Source: Caenorhabditis remanei
Lineage: Eukaryota > Nematoda > Chromadorea > Rhabditida > Rhabditidae
Length of the DNA: 64,000 nt
Direction: 5' to 3'
Assembly (NCBI RefSeq): GCF_010183535.1
Contig: NC_071332.1
Location: 19,282,001-19,346,000, forward strand
The position numbers and the translations under genes are program-made. Shown piece after piece: positions 31,740-42,033 of the stretch. Under the pieces are notes generated by a model that was given only the letters and a program-made list of their open reading frames with translations, was not told the DNA's origin and ran no database searches. How positions within the stretch are numbered: the stretch's first letter is position 1; each line of letters starts with the position of its first letter.

Positions 31740-32260
31740 CTCCAAAATACTCGGGTGTCATTTTACACGATGATATATCTCCGCAGCCGCGCTCCATTGA
31801 CAACGGCGTTACAACCAAACTGCAGACTTGGCCTCATTTGAAGTTACATCACATTCTATTACACTAAAAATGTTCGGGTTTGTCTTGATTGAATCGTAGA
31901 ACCTTCCTCATGAGGTTGTACTGGAGTCTCCGTAGACCTCCTGAAGCAACACACAAACTTTAACGCCGGTACATCCAAATTAGTGCTGGAGTGTTCATTC
32001 TATTATATAATACTAAAAATGTTTGGGGAGTTTTACAAGCTTCCCCGTGAGGTCAAAGCACGCTACACTCTGCTAATAAGTTCTTATCGTAGAAAACGAT
32101 TTATGGAGTTAGACACCAGAATAGTGATATTCAGATGCTCTCACGGCTACTGTGAGATTTTCCCTCATTTCATACTGACATACTGTGATTATAGCTTCAT
32201 TCAGAATTCATTTATTAGAAAATGATTAAACAGATGTAAAAACACATAGTTAAGTGTGAT
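31740..32260. repeat. Duplicated spacer, copy 1 (with 38345-38880)
   Basis: More than 450 bp are nearly identical to 38345-38820, including CCGCAGCCGCGCTCCATTG and the group B 3'-flank. It indicates duplication of a spacer together with a gene. Confidence 0.7.
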
Positions 32261-32266
32261 AGAGAA

Positions 32267-33295
32267 TCATGGCCAAACAACAAAATTGATATTTGTTCTC
32301 CCAAAAGTATCAAATGTAATAGTTGCCAACTTTCCATCTTTTCTTCTCACATCAAACCCTCCGGTGAATACTCTGAATTGAGAGAACGTGTTGGTCGAAA
32401 TGAGTTCTCTAGTCCGATTTTCTGATAAACGAGTAGCATTCAATCCGTTCAGAATAATTTCTTCATCGAAATCCCCAAGTGATCTCACTGACAAATTCTC
32501 CAACCGTTGATTAGATGTTTTGTTCAACCAGCAAGAAAAGAAACGGTTGAGGTCTCTCAGACTCATTGAGACTTCCCACAATTCAAGTTTGACTGCGTTC
32601 GATGCCAGAAGATCATCAATGTTGAATTGAAATCTCGAAAGATTATTTTTGTAGATACTCAAACATTCCACATTCCCCATTCAAAATGACTGGAATTCTT
32701 CTCGATTCGAAAATGGAACTTTAAGCATTTTGATCGATGAAGTGACTGGCGATAGAACTTGCAGTGCTCTTTTAGCTAAAGCGCTGCAGCAGTTGGGCCA
32801 TATTTAAAGTTCAGTGACCTTTGGTATTACTTCAAAAACTGAAAACACATTGAATTTTGGTACCGCGTCGAGCTTCAGTTTTCTGAGAGATGGACATTTT
32901 GTCACATCAAGCACTCGCTCAACCCATTGTTCTGTAGATAATCCGATGTTTCTCCATTGAATTTTTTTGTACGGATAAAACACTTCTATTATCGTCGAGT
33001 CGTCTGTGTAGAAATACAGTGGTAGGATTGACCCATCTGTCAGAGCAATCCTCATACAAACACAGTCAGTCTCTATTTCCAGATCAATGTAGCGGAAAGA
33101 TGTTTTTTTGCGAAGGTATTTTGAGAGATTGTAACTTCTTTGAGAGATTAGGGAGAAGGCGATTCTGAAAAGAAGAATGTTAATGAAAATGAAGCAAAAT
33201 CAGATGCAAACTTACACTTCAATAAGCTCCATGCATTGAAAAACAGGAATCAGTGCAAGTCTTGGAAGCCGGAAGAGAGGAAACGGAGTCGTCAT
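32267..33295 (-). pseudogene. F-box locus 21: group B pseudogene with two nonsense codons
   Basis: Exon 1 (33295-33216) and exon 2 (33164-32267) keep their splice signals, and the frame is uninterrupted by indels. TAA replaces the Glu codon of the VLEIWSNCC block (near 32808), and TGA replaces Trp in the QSFWMGN block (near 32693). The rest is group B: GLSTEQWVERVLDVTKC, LNATRLSENRTREL, GGFDVRRKDGKLATITF, ending INFVVWP. Closest sisters are loci 30 and 31. Confidence 0.85.
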
Positions 33296-33356
33296 CTTGG
33301 TAGGGAAGAAAGAGGATAGAAGTGAGAGGAAGAATCAATGTCTGGTGGTGTCGGTG

Positions 33357-33405
33357 GGGAGACCGTATCGCACGACCGCGACGCGGCTGAAGTGCCCTTT
33401 GGGAA
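33357..33405 (-). promoter_or_regulatory. Upstream GC element of locus 21
   Basis: GACCGTATCGC and GACCGCGACGC pair with CCCTTTGGGAATACAAAC, 62 bp before the ATG. It is still well conserved although the gene is dead. Confidence 0.65.
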
Positions 33406-33948
33406 TACAAACATCTTTAGGGAGAAAATGCAGGGATGCGAGATAGGGTACAGATGACTGAGGAATCGATGAATGGTAGTATCCGAGGATGCACCTTCAG
33501 GGAGACAATGCGTACATACTGGAGTATCTGTAGACCTCGTGAAGCAACACACGAACCTTCGCCTCTGCTTTAGTAAGAATTGGAAACCTAGGAAGAATGA
33601 CAAATTGAAACGTGAGGGAGCAATTTTATTTCTAACGCCGATATATCCAAATTAGTGCTAGAGCGCTCATTCTATAACACTGAAAATGTTGAGGAAATGT
33701 CAGAAGCTTCTTCGAGAGGTCAAAACACGCAAGTCACTTTGCTAACTTAAATTTCTATAGTAGAGTCGAAATCATTCATGAGTTAGACTCCAGCGGTTAG
33801 AATATTATTCTTTAAATGATATCACGGCTATCGTGAGGTTTCCCCCTCATTGCATACAGTCTTACTGTCCTTATAACTTTATTCAGAATTCAATAATTTG
33901 AAGATAATTAGACAAAACATGAAATACATAGTTAAATATGATAGAGAA
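33406..33948. other. Spacer between loci 21 and 22
   Basis: It contains leader repeats (GACAATGCGTACATACTGGAG type, also at 31640, 52920 and 54680) and the group B 3' flank from about 33790. No gene is seen. Confidence 0.5.
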
Positions 33949-34972
33949 TCATGACCAAACATCGAAATTTATGAATATTTCCTCAGAAGCATTTCCAAAT
34001 GTAATAGCTGCCAATTTTCCATCTACTCTTCTCACATCAAAACCTTCAGTGAATTCTCTGAATTTAGGAAATATGTCGGTTGATCGGAATTCTCTAGTCC
34101 GGTTTTCTGTGAAACGAGTAGCACCTAGTCCTTCCAGAAGAACGTCTTCATTGATATCCTCAAGTGATTTTACTGATAGATGCTCCAACCGATGATTAGA
34201 TGTATTGTCCAACCAGCATGAGAAGAATCTGTTAAGGTCTCTCAGACTCATTTTGATTCCGAGCAATTGCAGTTTGACTGCGTTCGATGCTAGAAGATCA
34301 TCAATCTTAAATTGAAAACTTGATAAATCATCGTCGTGGATTCTCAAACATTTCACATCTCCCAACCAAAATCTCTGGAATTCCACTCGATTGGAAAAGG
34401 GAAGTTTAAACAACGTAATCCATGAAGTGACTGGCGAGAGAACTTGCAGTGCTTTTATAGCAGAAGTTTTTGTACAGTTGTTGGTGATTTCGAGGTAAGA
34501 GACTACATTAAGAAAGGAGAACACATCGCAGTTTGGTGTCCCATTGAGTGTCACACTTCCCAGAGATCGACATTTTGTTACATCGAACACTCGCTGAATC
34601 CATTGCCCTGTTGATAATCCGACGTTTTTCCATTGAACGTTGTTTTCACGATAAATCACTTCAACTGTATTTGAGATTTCTGGGTAGAAAAACAGTGCTA
34701 GGTGTGACCCATCGGTCATAAGAATGCTTATACAAACACAGTAATTATCCATTTCCAGATTGATAAAGTGGGAAGATATTGTTTTGCAGAGGCTTTTTGA
34801 GAGATTGTAAGTTCTTTTGGAGAGAAGGGAGAATGCGATTCTAAAAAAGATAAATATGAGTAGACATAAAATGATATCAGGGATAAATTTACACATCTAT
34901 TGACTCCATTTGTGTGAAAACTGGAATAAGGGCAAGCCTTGGGAGGCGTAAGAGGGGGAACGGAGTCGTCAT
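33949..34972 (-). CDS. F-box locus 22: group B F-box protein (323 aa)
   Basis: Exons are 34972-34893 and 34840-33949. Exon 1 encodes MTTPFPLLRLPRLALIPVF and ends GATGT|GTAAAT; the acceptor is TTTTTTAG. Exon 2 has IAFSLLSKRTYNLSKSL, GLSTGQWIQRVFDVTKC, ALQVLSPVTSWITLFKLPF, MSLRDLNRFFSCWLDNTSNHR, LLEGLGATRF, EGFDVRRVDGKLAAITFG and INFDVWS. Gly-Gly before FDV is Glu-Gly, and the last residue Pro is Ser. All in frame. It is head to head with locus 23. Confidence 0.88.
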
Positions 34973-35032
34973 TTCGGTAGGGGAGAGAGGGCACAAATGA
35001 GATGAAGAATCAATGTCTGGTGGTGTCGGTGG

Positions 35033-35070
35033 GGAGATCGCAACGCACGACCGCGACGCGTCTGGAGTGT
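35033..35070 (-). promoter_or_regulatory. Upstream GC element of locus 22
   Basis: GATCGCAACGC and GACCGCGACGC pair, 61 bp before the ATG. A degenerate third copy lies at 35133-35175. Confidence 0.6.
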
Positions 35071-35207
35071 CCAGGTGCAAATGAATGATGGTGAGAGGGA
35101 GATGAGGAATCGATAGGGACACTATAGGAGGATAGACCGCTCCGCGCGAACGCGACGTCAGTGACCGTTGGGAAGAGAAACATGTTCAGGGGGTAGGCTT
35201 GTTTGTT

Positions 35208-35262
35208 TTCCCAGCAGGCACTTCAGCCGCGTCGCGGTCGTGCGTTGCGGTCTCCCCCCAAC
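35208..35262 (+). promoter_or_regulatory. Upstream GC element of locus 23
   Basis: TTTTCCCAGCAGGCACTTC is followed by GCGTCGCGGTC and GCGTTGCGGTC, ending 52 bp before the ATG. Confidence 0.7.
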
Positions 35263-35313
35263 ACCACCAGACATTGATTCCTCATTTATTTGTACCCTCT
35301 CACCCTAACCAAG

Positions 35314-36274
35314 ATGACGACTCCATTTCCTCTCTTACGTCTTCCAAGACTTGCACTGATTCGAGTTTTACAACAAATGAAAACAGGTGAATTGTGAGTT
35401 TTCCTCTTTCTCGTGTTCCATCTCTCATATTCAATAATTTCAGAATCGCAATCTCACTTCTCTCTAATAGAGCGAGAAACCTCATAAAAATGTTGTGTAT
35501 TAAAAAATACGTTAGTTCTGTCAACTTACATGCTGATTATCTTTCAATCGAAGCCTCTCAAAGATATGATGAACCACTAGAACTGAGTTTTAACACAGTA
35601 TCAGTTTCAAGTGATGTGACGTTAAAATGGTTGGAGCGGGTTTTTGAAGTGATGGATTGTTCGATTGAAGAAGTGGATCTTCACGGATCTCCGCAACGCG
35701 ACGATGTATGCGAAGTTCTTACTATATTAAAAGAAGTCCGCGGTTTATACATCTGGGATAACTGTCCCAATAGTTTTGCAAAGAAAGCGCTGAAAATCCT
35801 AACACCAGTCACAGCGGAAACTGTAATGTTCAAATTCCATTTAAGAACCAAAAAGAATTGGAAACTTTTATGAAGAGCAGCACAAAATCCTTAACTATCT
35901 TCGCCAATCGTTGCTCAAAATTCAAGTACAGTATTCATGCCTTTTTAGTGTCAAACTCACTCAGATTGAAATTAAAACAATGGTCGTTGAGTGCCAGAAG
36001 TATCAACGAATTTCTTACAAAGTGGTTGCAAAATGAGCATAACTCTCCACTCGAGCATTTGTCAATAAATAATGATGAGGATGTCTATATACCGCATATA
36101 TTAGAAGGATTGGGTGCTGTTCCATTTTCAGAAGAAAGAACTTTTCACTACTCAGCACAGTTAGGCATTCCTCCGAAAACGATTTCTGGAGGTTATGATA
36201 TAAGAAGAATGGATGGAAAGGAAGTCACAATCACATACTATCTCTATAGGCTCGATTTCTACGTTTGGCCTTAA
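35314..36274 (+). pseudogene. F-box locus 23: group C gene with a one-base frameshift
   Basis: Exons are 35314-35393 (MTTPFPLLRLPRLALIRVL, ending AATT|GTGAGT) and 35454-36274. The frame is open through IAISLLSNRARNLIKML, LKWLERVFEVMDC, NSFAKKALKILTPVTAETVMF. There one A is missing compared with locus 29 (near 35832), and the frame stops at 35873. The other frame continues with FMKSSTKSLTIF, LTKWLQNEHNSPLEHLS, LEGLGAVPF, RTFHYSAQL, GGYDIRRMDGKEVTI and LDFYVWP. A single indel makes this a young pseudogene, the close sister of locus 29. Confidence 0.83.
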
Positions 36275-36850
36275 TTGTGTTTTCTTTATTGTTAATCCTT
36301 CGCAACGATTAATATGTCTGAATTGTTTTCTTTTCTAAACAAACTTCGCAGTTTCTATAAAATAAATACTTTGTTTTTTGAAGTCTAAGGGATATTCCCA
36401 TTAATGAAGTATGCCACCAAGCCTTGATTCTCAAAGCATATATGGATCCTTGTGAAAGCTTAGAATGTATTGGCAGAATAATGAACATTCCTACCTTAGA
36501 TACCAGTTGGCAATCTCTTATAAACCGTAGCGGAGAGCAATCCGTATTTTGATCGACATCGATGATAAAATGAAGTGACGACAGCAGCGATGAAAAAGTG
36601 AAAACGAGAAACCACCCCCACACGACCTGTATGACCAAACACTATGACAAGGCCACTGCCGATATCTCTACAACAAAGATGACACGTCACGCAAGCACGA
36701 TTGAAATTTTATTTCAGAAATTTCATGAAGTAACAAAATAGTAAACAGACAACAACAAGTGATAGATATATTCCGGCCTTGGTTTCAACTAAAACAACAG
36801 TCGAAAATAAAAATGAAAAAGCATTGAGTAAAGACTGATTTTGCTCAAGA
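36275..36850. other. 3' flanks of convergent loci 23 and 24
   Basis: The first half matches the 3' flank of locus 29 (52560-52740), including GCTTAGAATGTATTGGCA. The second half matches the 3' flank of group A minus genes (ACCAAACACTATGAC, ATCTCTACAACAAAGATGAC). No gene is seen. Confidence 0.55.
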
Positions 36851-37940
36851 TTAGTAGATTCTGGCCAAACGTAGAAACAAACCGTTCCATGTTCCGATTC
36901 TGATTGTAGCTTGTCTCCCGTCGGCTCTTGTTATATCAAATTCGGCGGTAGTCTCCTCAAAAGAAAACTGTTTTACATTACCCAAAAACCGGAATTCTCT
37001 CTTGGTCTCAATGGGAACTGGAACAGCGTTGAGTCCTTTCAAGAGGAGATCCATACTGGTATTCAAGCTTCTTACTTCCAAGTATTCCAGACGATCATTA
37101 CATTTCTTCTTCATCCACAACTTGAAATAGCCGTTTAGGTCTTCTACTTCAAAGGCTGGGTTAAGAAACTCGATTGACTTAACGTTTGTCATTCTCAAAT
37201 CATTAAGAGAAAATCTCATGTCGCAATTTGGCATGGTTCTACCCCAATAGTTTTTCAAAGACACGGCGTCAAAGATCTCTTTGAAAATTTCTCGGAGGTA
37301 ATTAAGGTTTTGGAGGATTTGGAAAGGATAATTAACTTGAACTGCAGAAGATACTGGTAAAACAGTTTTCAGAACTCTGAGAAGTATTCTTTCTTTATGA
37401 CGTAACGCTTCATAAGTCAGAAATTTAGGATGCCAAATGTGTTCGACAACGACTTCATCAATTTTCGGAAGTTTTGTGACAATTGGGATACAATCGTGTT
37501 CAAAAATTTCAGCGATGATGAACTGATTGATCGATTTGCAGTGAGTGACGTCCATAATTGAAACCGCATAGTCTACTGGAAGTCGGCTACCGGGGCACCA
37601 TGAAAAAACCATTTCATGTTCATGTCGATATATGAAATTGCTTCGTTGAGTTTCATCGATATACTGTAGCACTCTCAATTCTTCCCCGTTTTCGAAAAAC
37701 ACTTTCATCTCAATTCTGTCATCCTTCAGTATTACATTGATATGCTCACATGTCATTTTGAGAAGTTTCACGTAGATTCTGACTCGTTTGGAGAGAATGG
37801 ACAATGAGACTCTGAAAGAAAAGCGTAAAAAATTCAAGAATTATATAAGTTCTCACTCACCTTTCCGTAATTTCCATTTGTTCCAAGACAGGCATAAGTA
37901 CAAGGTACGGAAGACGGAGAAGAGGAAATGCAGTCCTCAT
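36851..37940 (-). CDS. F-box locus 24: isolated group A gene, C-terminally truncated (346 aa)
   Basis: Exons are 37940-37861 (MRTAFPLLRLPYLVLMPVL; Arg replaces the second residue Thr) and 37811-36851. It has VSLSILSKRVRIYVKLLKM, MDVTHCKSINQFIIAE, a middle closer to loci 8, 11 and 13 (MPNCDMRFSLNDLRMTNVKS, FEVEDLNGYFKLWMKKKCN) and DITRADGRQATI. Two bases are missing near 36890, so FYVWPESTN is lost and the frame stops 15 codons later. The blend of two sub-lineages suggests gene conversion. A deletion of about 90 bp has removed its GC element, so it may no longer be transcribed normally. Confidence 0.65.
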
Positions 37941-38344
37941 CTCGGTAGAAGGAGGGGAAATACAAATGAGGAGGAATCCGGCCATCTCTAGTTTTTGCTT
38001 CCCCAATGAGAGTCGGTACGAATGAATGATGATGGGAGGTGAATGCAGAATCGATAGGGGGACTATAGGAAGATAGACCGCGTCGCCGCTGTGCTCGGGA
38101 AGATAAACATCTTCAGGGAGACAATGCTGGGGTGCGAGCTAGAGTTCAGATGACTGAAGAATCAATATCAGCAGGTATCGGGGGAGAACGCAACGCACGA
38201 CCGCAATGCTGCCAATCAAGGAAGACAAACATCTTTAGGGGGGCAACTGAAAGATGCGTACATACTGTAGTTTCGGCAGGCCTCGTGAACCAAACACAAA
38301 AACTTTCGTCTCTGCTGTAGTAAGAGTTTGAAATCATTGACGAG
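37941..38344. other. Spacer lacking the proximal GC element
   Basis: The normal leader jumps at about 37979 from GAGGAATC to GGCCATCTCTAG, skipping the GC element present in other genes. Two distant degenerate copies remain (38073-38108 and 38186-38230). Confidence 0.55.
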
Positions 38345-38880
38345 ACTCCAAAAATGTTATTTTACACGATGATGTCCAGCCTATCTCCGCAGCCGCGCTC
38401 CATTGACAACGGCGTTACAACCAAACTGCAGACTTGGCCTCATTTGAAGTTACATCACATTCTATTACACTAAAAATGTTCGGGTTTGTCTTGGTTGAAT
38501 CGTAGAACCGTCCTCATGAGGTTATACTGGAGTCTCCGTACACCTCCTGAAGCAACACACAAACTTTAACGCCGGTACATCCAAATTAGTGCTAGAGTGT
38601 TCTTTTTATTATTTAATACTAAAAATGTTTGTGGAATTTTACAAGCTTCCTCGTGAGGTCAAACCACGCTACACTCTGCTGATAAGTTCCTATAGTAGAG
38701 CCGAAATCATTGATGGGGTTAGACACCAGAATAGTGATATTCAGATGTTCTCACGGCTACTGTGAGATTTTCCCTCATTTCATACTGACATACTGTGATT
38801 ATAGCTTCATTCAGAATTTGTTTAAAAAATTGAAGAATGATTAAACAGTGTAAGAAAAAGTACAGAGCGATATACATTAT
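38345..38880. repeat. Duplicated spacer, copy 2 (with 31740-32260)
   Basis: Nearly identical to copy 1 over more than 450 bp, with a few single-base differences and short indels. It ends in the 3' flank of locus 25. Confidence 0.7.
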
Positions 38881-38881
38881 A

Positions 38882-39902
38882 CTATAAACAAGCGTCAAAG
38901 TTGATGAATGCTCCCTTATAACAACTTCCAAATGTAATAGCTGCCAACTTTCCATCTATTCTTCTCACATCAAACCCTCCAGCGACTTCTTTGAATTCAA
39001 AAAACGAGAATTCTCTAGTCCGGTTTTCTGTAAAACGAGTAGCATTTAATCCTTTTAGAAGAACGTCTTCATCGAAATGCCCAACTGACTTCACTGACAG
39101 ATGCTCCAGCCGATGATTAGATTTTTTGTTTAACCAGCGTGAGAAGAAACGGTTGAGGTCACTCAGCCTCAATGAGATCTCTCTCAAGTCAAGTTTGACT
39201 GCATTCGAAACTAGAAGATAGTTAAGGTTGAATTGAAATCTCGATAGATTTTTGTTGTAGATAGTCAAACATTTCACATCCCTCAACCAAAATCTTTGGA
39301 ATTCTTCTCGAGTCGAAAAGGGAACTTTAAACAAAGTGATCGATGAAGTGACTGGCAAGAGAATTTGCAGTGCTTGTGTAGCAAAAGCGTTTGTGCAGTC
39401 GAGCGAGATTTGGAGGTCAGAGACTTTGGAAACTACATTAAAAAACGAGAGCACATTGTTGTCTGGTGTCCCATTGAGCCATAGTTTACTTAAAAATGAA
39501 CATTTTGTTATATTGAAAACTCGCTGAATCCATTGTTCTGCAGATAATCCGATATTTTTCCATTGAATTTTTTTGTACGGACAAAACACTTCTACCGTCG
39601 TCAAGACATCTGTGTAGAAATACAGTGTTAGGGATGATCCATCTGTCAGAGCAATCCTCATACGAACGCAGTTATTCTCTATTTCCAGACCAATGTAGCG
39701 GAAAGATGTTTTTTTGCGAAGGTATTTTGAGAGATTGTAACTTTTTTGAGAGATTAGGGAGAAGGCGATTCTGAAAAGAAGAATGTTAATGAAAAATGAA
39801 GTAAAATTAGATGTGAACTTACACTTCAATAAGCTCCATTTGTTGAAAAACAGGAATCAGCGCAAGTCTTGGAAGACGTAAGAGAGGAAACGGAGTCGTC
39901 AT
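38882..39902 (-). CDS. F-box locus 25: group B F-box protein (322 aa)
   Basis: Exons are 39902-39823 and 39770-38882. Exon 1 encodes MTTPFPLLRLPRLALIPVF and ends GAAGT|GTAAGT. Exon 2 has IAFSLISQKSYNLSKYL, GLSAEQWIQRVFNITKC, ALQILLPVTSSITLFKVPF, LSDLNRFFSRWLNKKSNHR, LLKGLNATRF, GGFDVRRIDGKLAAITFG and INFDACL (instead of INFDVWP). The N-terminal part is nearly that of dead locus 21, while the preceding spacer is shared with locus 20. The frame is open and all other blocks are present. Confidence 0.88.
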
Positions 39903-39960
39903 TTTGGCAGCGGAGAGTGAGTACAAATGAGATGAGGAATCAATGTCTGGTGGTGTCGAG

Positions 39961-40010
39961 GGGAGACCGCAACTCACGACCGCGACGCGGCTGGAGTGCC
40001 CTTTGGGAAG
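39961..40010 (-). promoter_or_regulatory. Upstream GC element of locus 25
   Basis: GACCGCAACTC and GACCGCGACGC pair with CCCTTTGGGAAGACAAAC, 59 bp before the ATG. The same arrangement occurs upstream of loci 30 and 31. Confidence 0.65.
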
Positions 40011-40519
40011 ACAAACATCTTCAGGGAGACAATGCAGGGATGTGTTTGAGCTGGGAGTCTCCGTAGAGTCCAATAAATATTGGTAGGTGGCAGAGGGCAT
40101 TAATGAATGAGAAATCAATGTCTGGTGGTGTCGCTTGACCACGATGCGGCTGGAGACGGCGCTGGGAAGACAAACATGTTCAGTAGTTTGGGTTCGTGCC
40201 GAATATGCGAAATGTGTTAACAGAAACACGCGGAAAGCGACACACCGCAACTTGCGTTAACAGAAGCAGAGACCGTGAGAAAGACCACCTGCACATGTAA
40301 CTCTTGTCGTGAGGAGATGAATAATTAGTTTGAAATTTAAGCCCCGTTTACAAAAGGTCTCATTTCAGAAATCGCAAAAAAAGTGCTCGCTGCATGTTCT
40401 TAAAATGGTTTGGGTAGCCGCCAGAGTCCTCATGATAAGCGAAAATATTAAAAAACTGTGAGTTTATATTATCAAAACAACCAAAGCTTGCACGACATAA
40501 TAAAGTAAAAAAATTCAAA
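40011..40519. other. Spacer between loci 25 and 26
   Basis: Leader repeats (GTTTGAGC.GGGAGTCTCCG, also at 56295) and a partial second leader near 40100-40180 are present. The rest is unremarkable. Confidence 0.45.
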
Positions 40520-41451
40520 TTAATCATTACATTTAAAGACAAAGCAAAGAACAGAATATTTCGGCCAAACATAAAAATCAAAAAACGTCCTTCCGTAAGA
40601 GTTTCCAAATAAAATTGTGGCTTTCTTTCCATCTGCTCTTTTGATATCATATCCTCCAGAAAACGTTTTCGAAGGAGTGTCTAGTTGTTTTGAATAAAAG
40701 AACGTTCTTTCTTGGTTTCTTGGAAATGGAACAGCGTTCAGTACTTCCGGAATTCTTGTTTCATTGAAAACATCACATATGCGCAATGTTAGATGTTCTA
40801 GTCGAGAGTCGCATTTGCTTTGAAACCAACTTGTAAGAAATCGGCTGACAACTCTGGTAAAGAACATAAATCCTCTCAATCGCACTTTGAGGGCGTTGGT
40901 AACCAAAAAGTCATCAAGAGCGAATCTCGAGAATTCGTGAGTCAATATTCAAAAAATTCAAGTTGCTCATCAGAAAAGTGCTAAACTCATATCTGTTCTC
41001 AAATGGAATTTTCCAGATATTGATTTTAGTGGTAACTGGAGAAAGGATTTCTAGGGCTTTTTTTGCAAAACTGTTTGGACACCAGAGTCCGATGAATATT
41101 TCACGTATATTTTTCAGTGAAGAAAGTGCATCGCATATATCTAGTCGTGGAACTCCGTTATTATGCATGCGTTTCAGCGATTTACAATTTGTCACGTCTT
41201 GAACCCGCTCAATCCATTCGGATTCTGATAGCCCGACTTTTTCACGTGAAATTGTTTCGTTTTGAAACACCAAGTATTGATACGCCGTCGAATTCGAGTA
41301 GAAAGGCGGTCCTACTGCTCCTCTAAATTTAAAACAAGCTGTGAGATGATGACTGTCGCTTTCAATGGTCAGTGTAATGGACGTGGCAGATAATTTACGA
41401 AGACTTTTTGAGAGATTATGGGCTCTTTTGGAGAGAAGTGAGAATGCAATT
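40520..41451 (-). pseudogene. F-box locus 26: group C pseudogene, F-box exon deleted and frameshifted
   Basis: Exon 2 starts at 41451 after a normal acceptor (IAFSLLSKRAHNLSKSLRKL) and keeps GLSESEWIERVQDVTNC and NSFAKKALEILSPVTTKI. It then shifts frame near 40930. The second frame has LDDFLVTNALK, SKCDSRLEHL, VLNAVPF, RTFFYSKQLD, GGYDIKRADGKKATILFG and FDFYVWP, and overshoots the normal stop by 13 codons. Upstream, the GTAAGT donor near 41500 is present, but the exon that should precede it is gone and the promoter leader abuts the donor directly. Confidence 0.82.
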
Positions 41452-41548
41452 CTGAAATTATTGAATATGAGGGATTGAGCATAAGAAAGAGGAATACTTA
41501 CATTGGATGCAAATGAAATGAGGAATCAATGTCTGGTCGGTAGACTAG

Positions 41549-41590
41549 GGAGACCGCAACGCTCGACCGCGACGCAGCTCTCTGGGAAGA
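41549..41590 (-). promoter_or_regulatory. GC element of exon-less locus 26
   Basis: GACCGCAACGC and GACCGCGACGC pair with CTCTCTGGGAAGATTAAC. It lies only about 50 bp from the orphan donor site. Confidence 0.6.
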
Positions 41591-42033
41591 TTAACATCTA
41601 CACAGAGGGCATCTCTAGTGTTTGTTTTCCCAATAAACCGAGAACGACCACATAAAAGGACAAAACGCTACGCGCGACTGGATTGTCCTTTATTGAAGAC
41701 AAACTACCTGTGAGAGAGACCATAATTCGTGTAATTTATGGTGACTAAACATTTTCTTGGCTTCCACGTAGCTTGGCTCCAGTCCTTTCAAATACGATGA
41801 ACAGCTGCACACATGTACCTCTCTGCTTAATCAATTATCGTAAAAATGTGGATCAGTGACAGACCGCGACGCCTCCTCCAGGTCCCGCAAAAAACTAATT
41901 CAAATCAAAAAGGTTGTTTCGTAGAACTTGGCGTTAACCAGAAACACGGAAAGTATAAAGGTTTTTCCGCTGAACTTTCTCAGAGACTCATCACTTCAGG
42001 TCTAACAGCTGGCACTGATTCGGGTATCCATTA
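41591..42033. other. Spacer left of the palindromic element
   Basis: Leader sequence (CTCTAGTGTTTG) followed by unplaced sequence with a half GC element near 41862-41872. No gene is seen. Confidence 0.4.
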
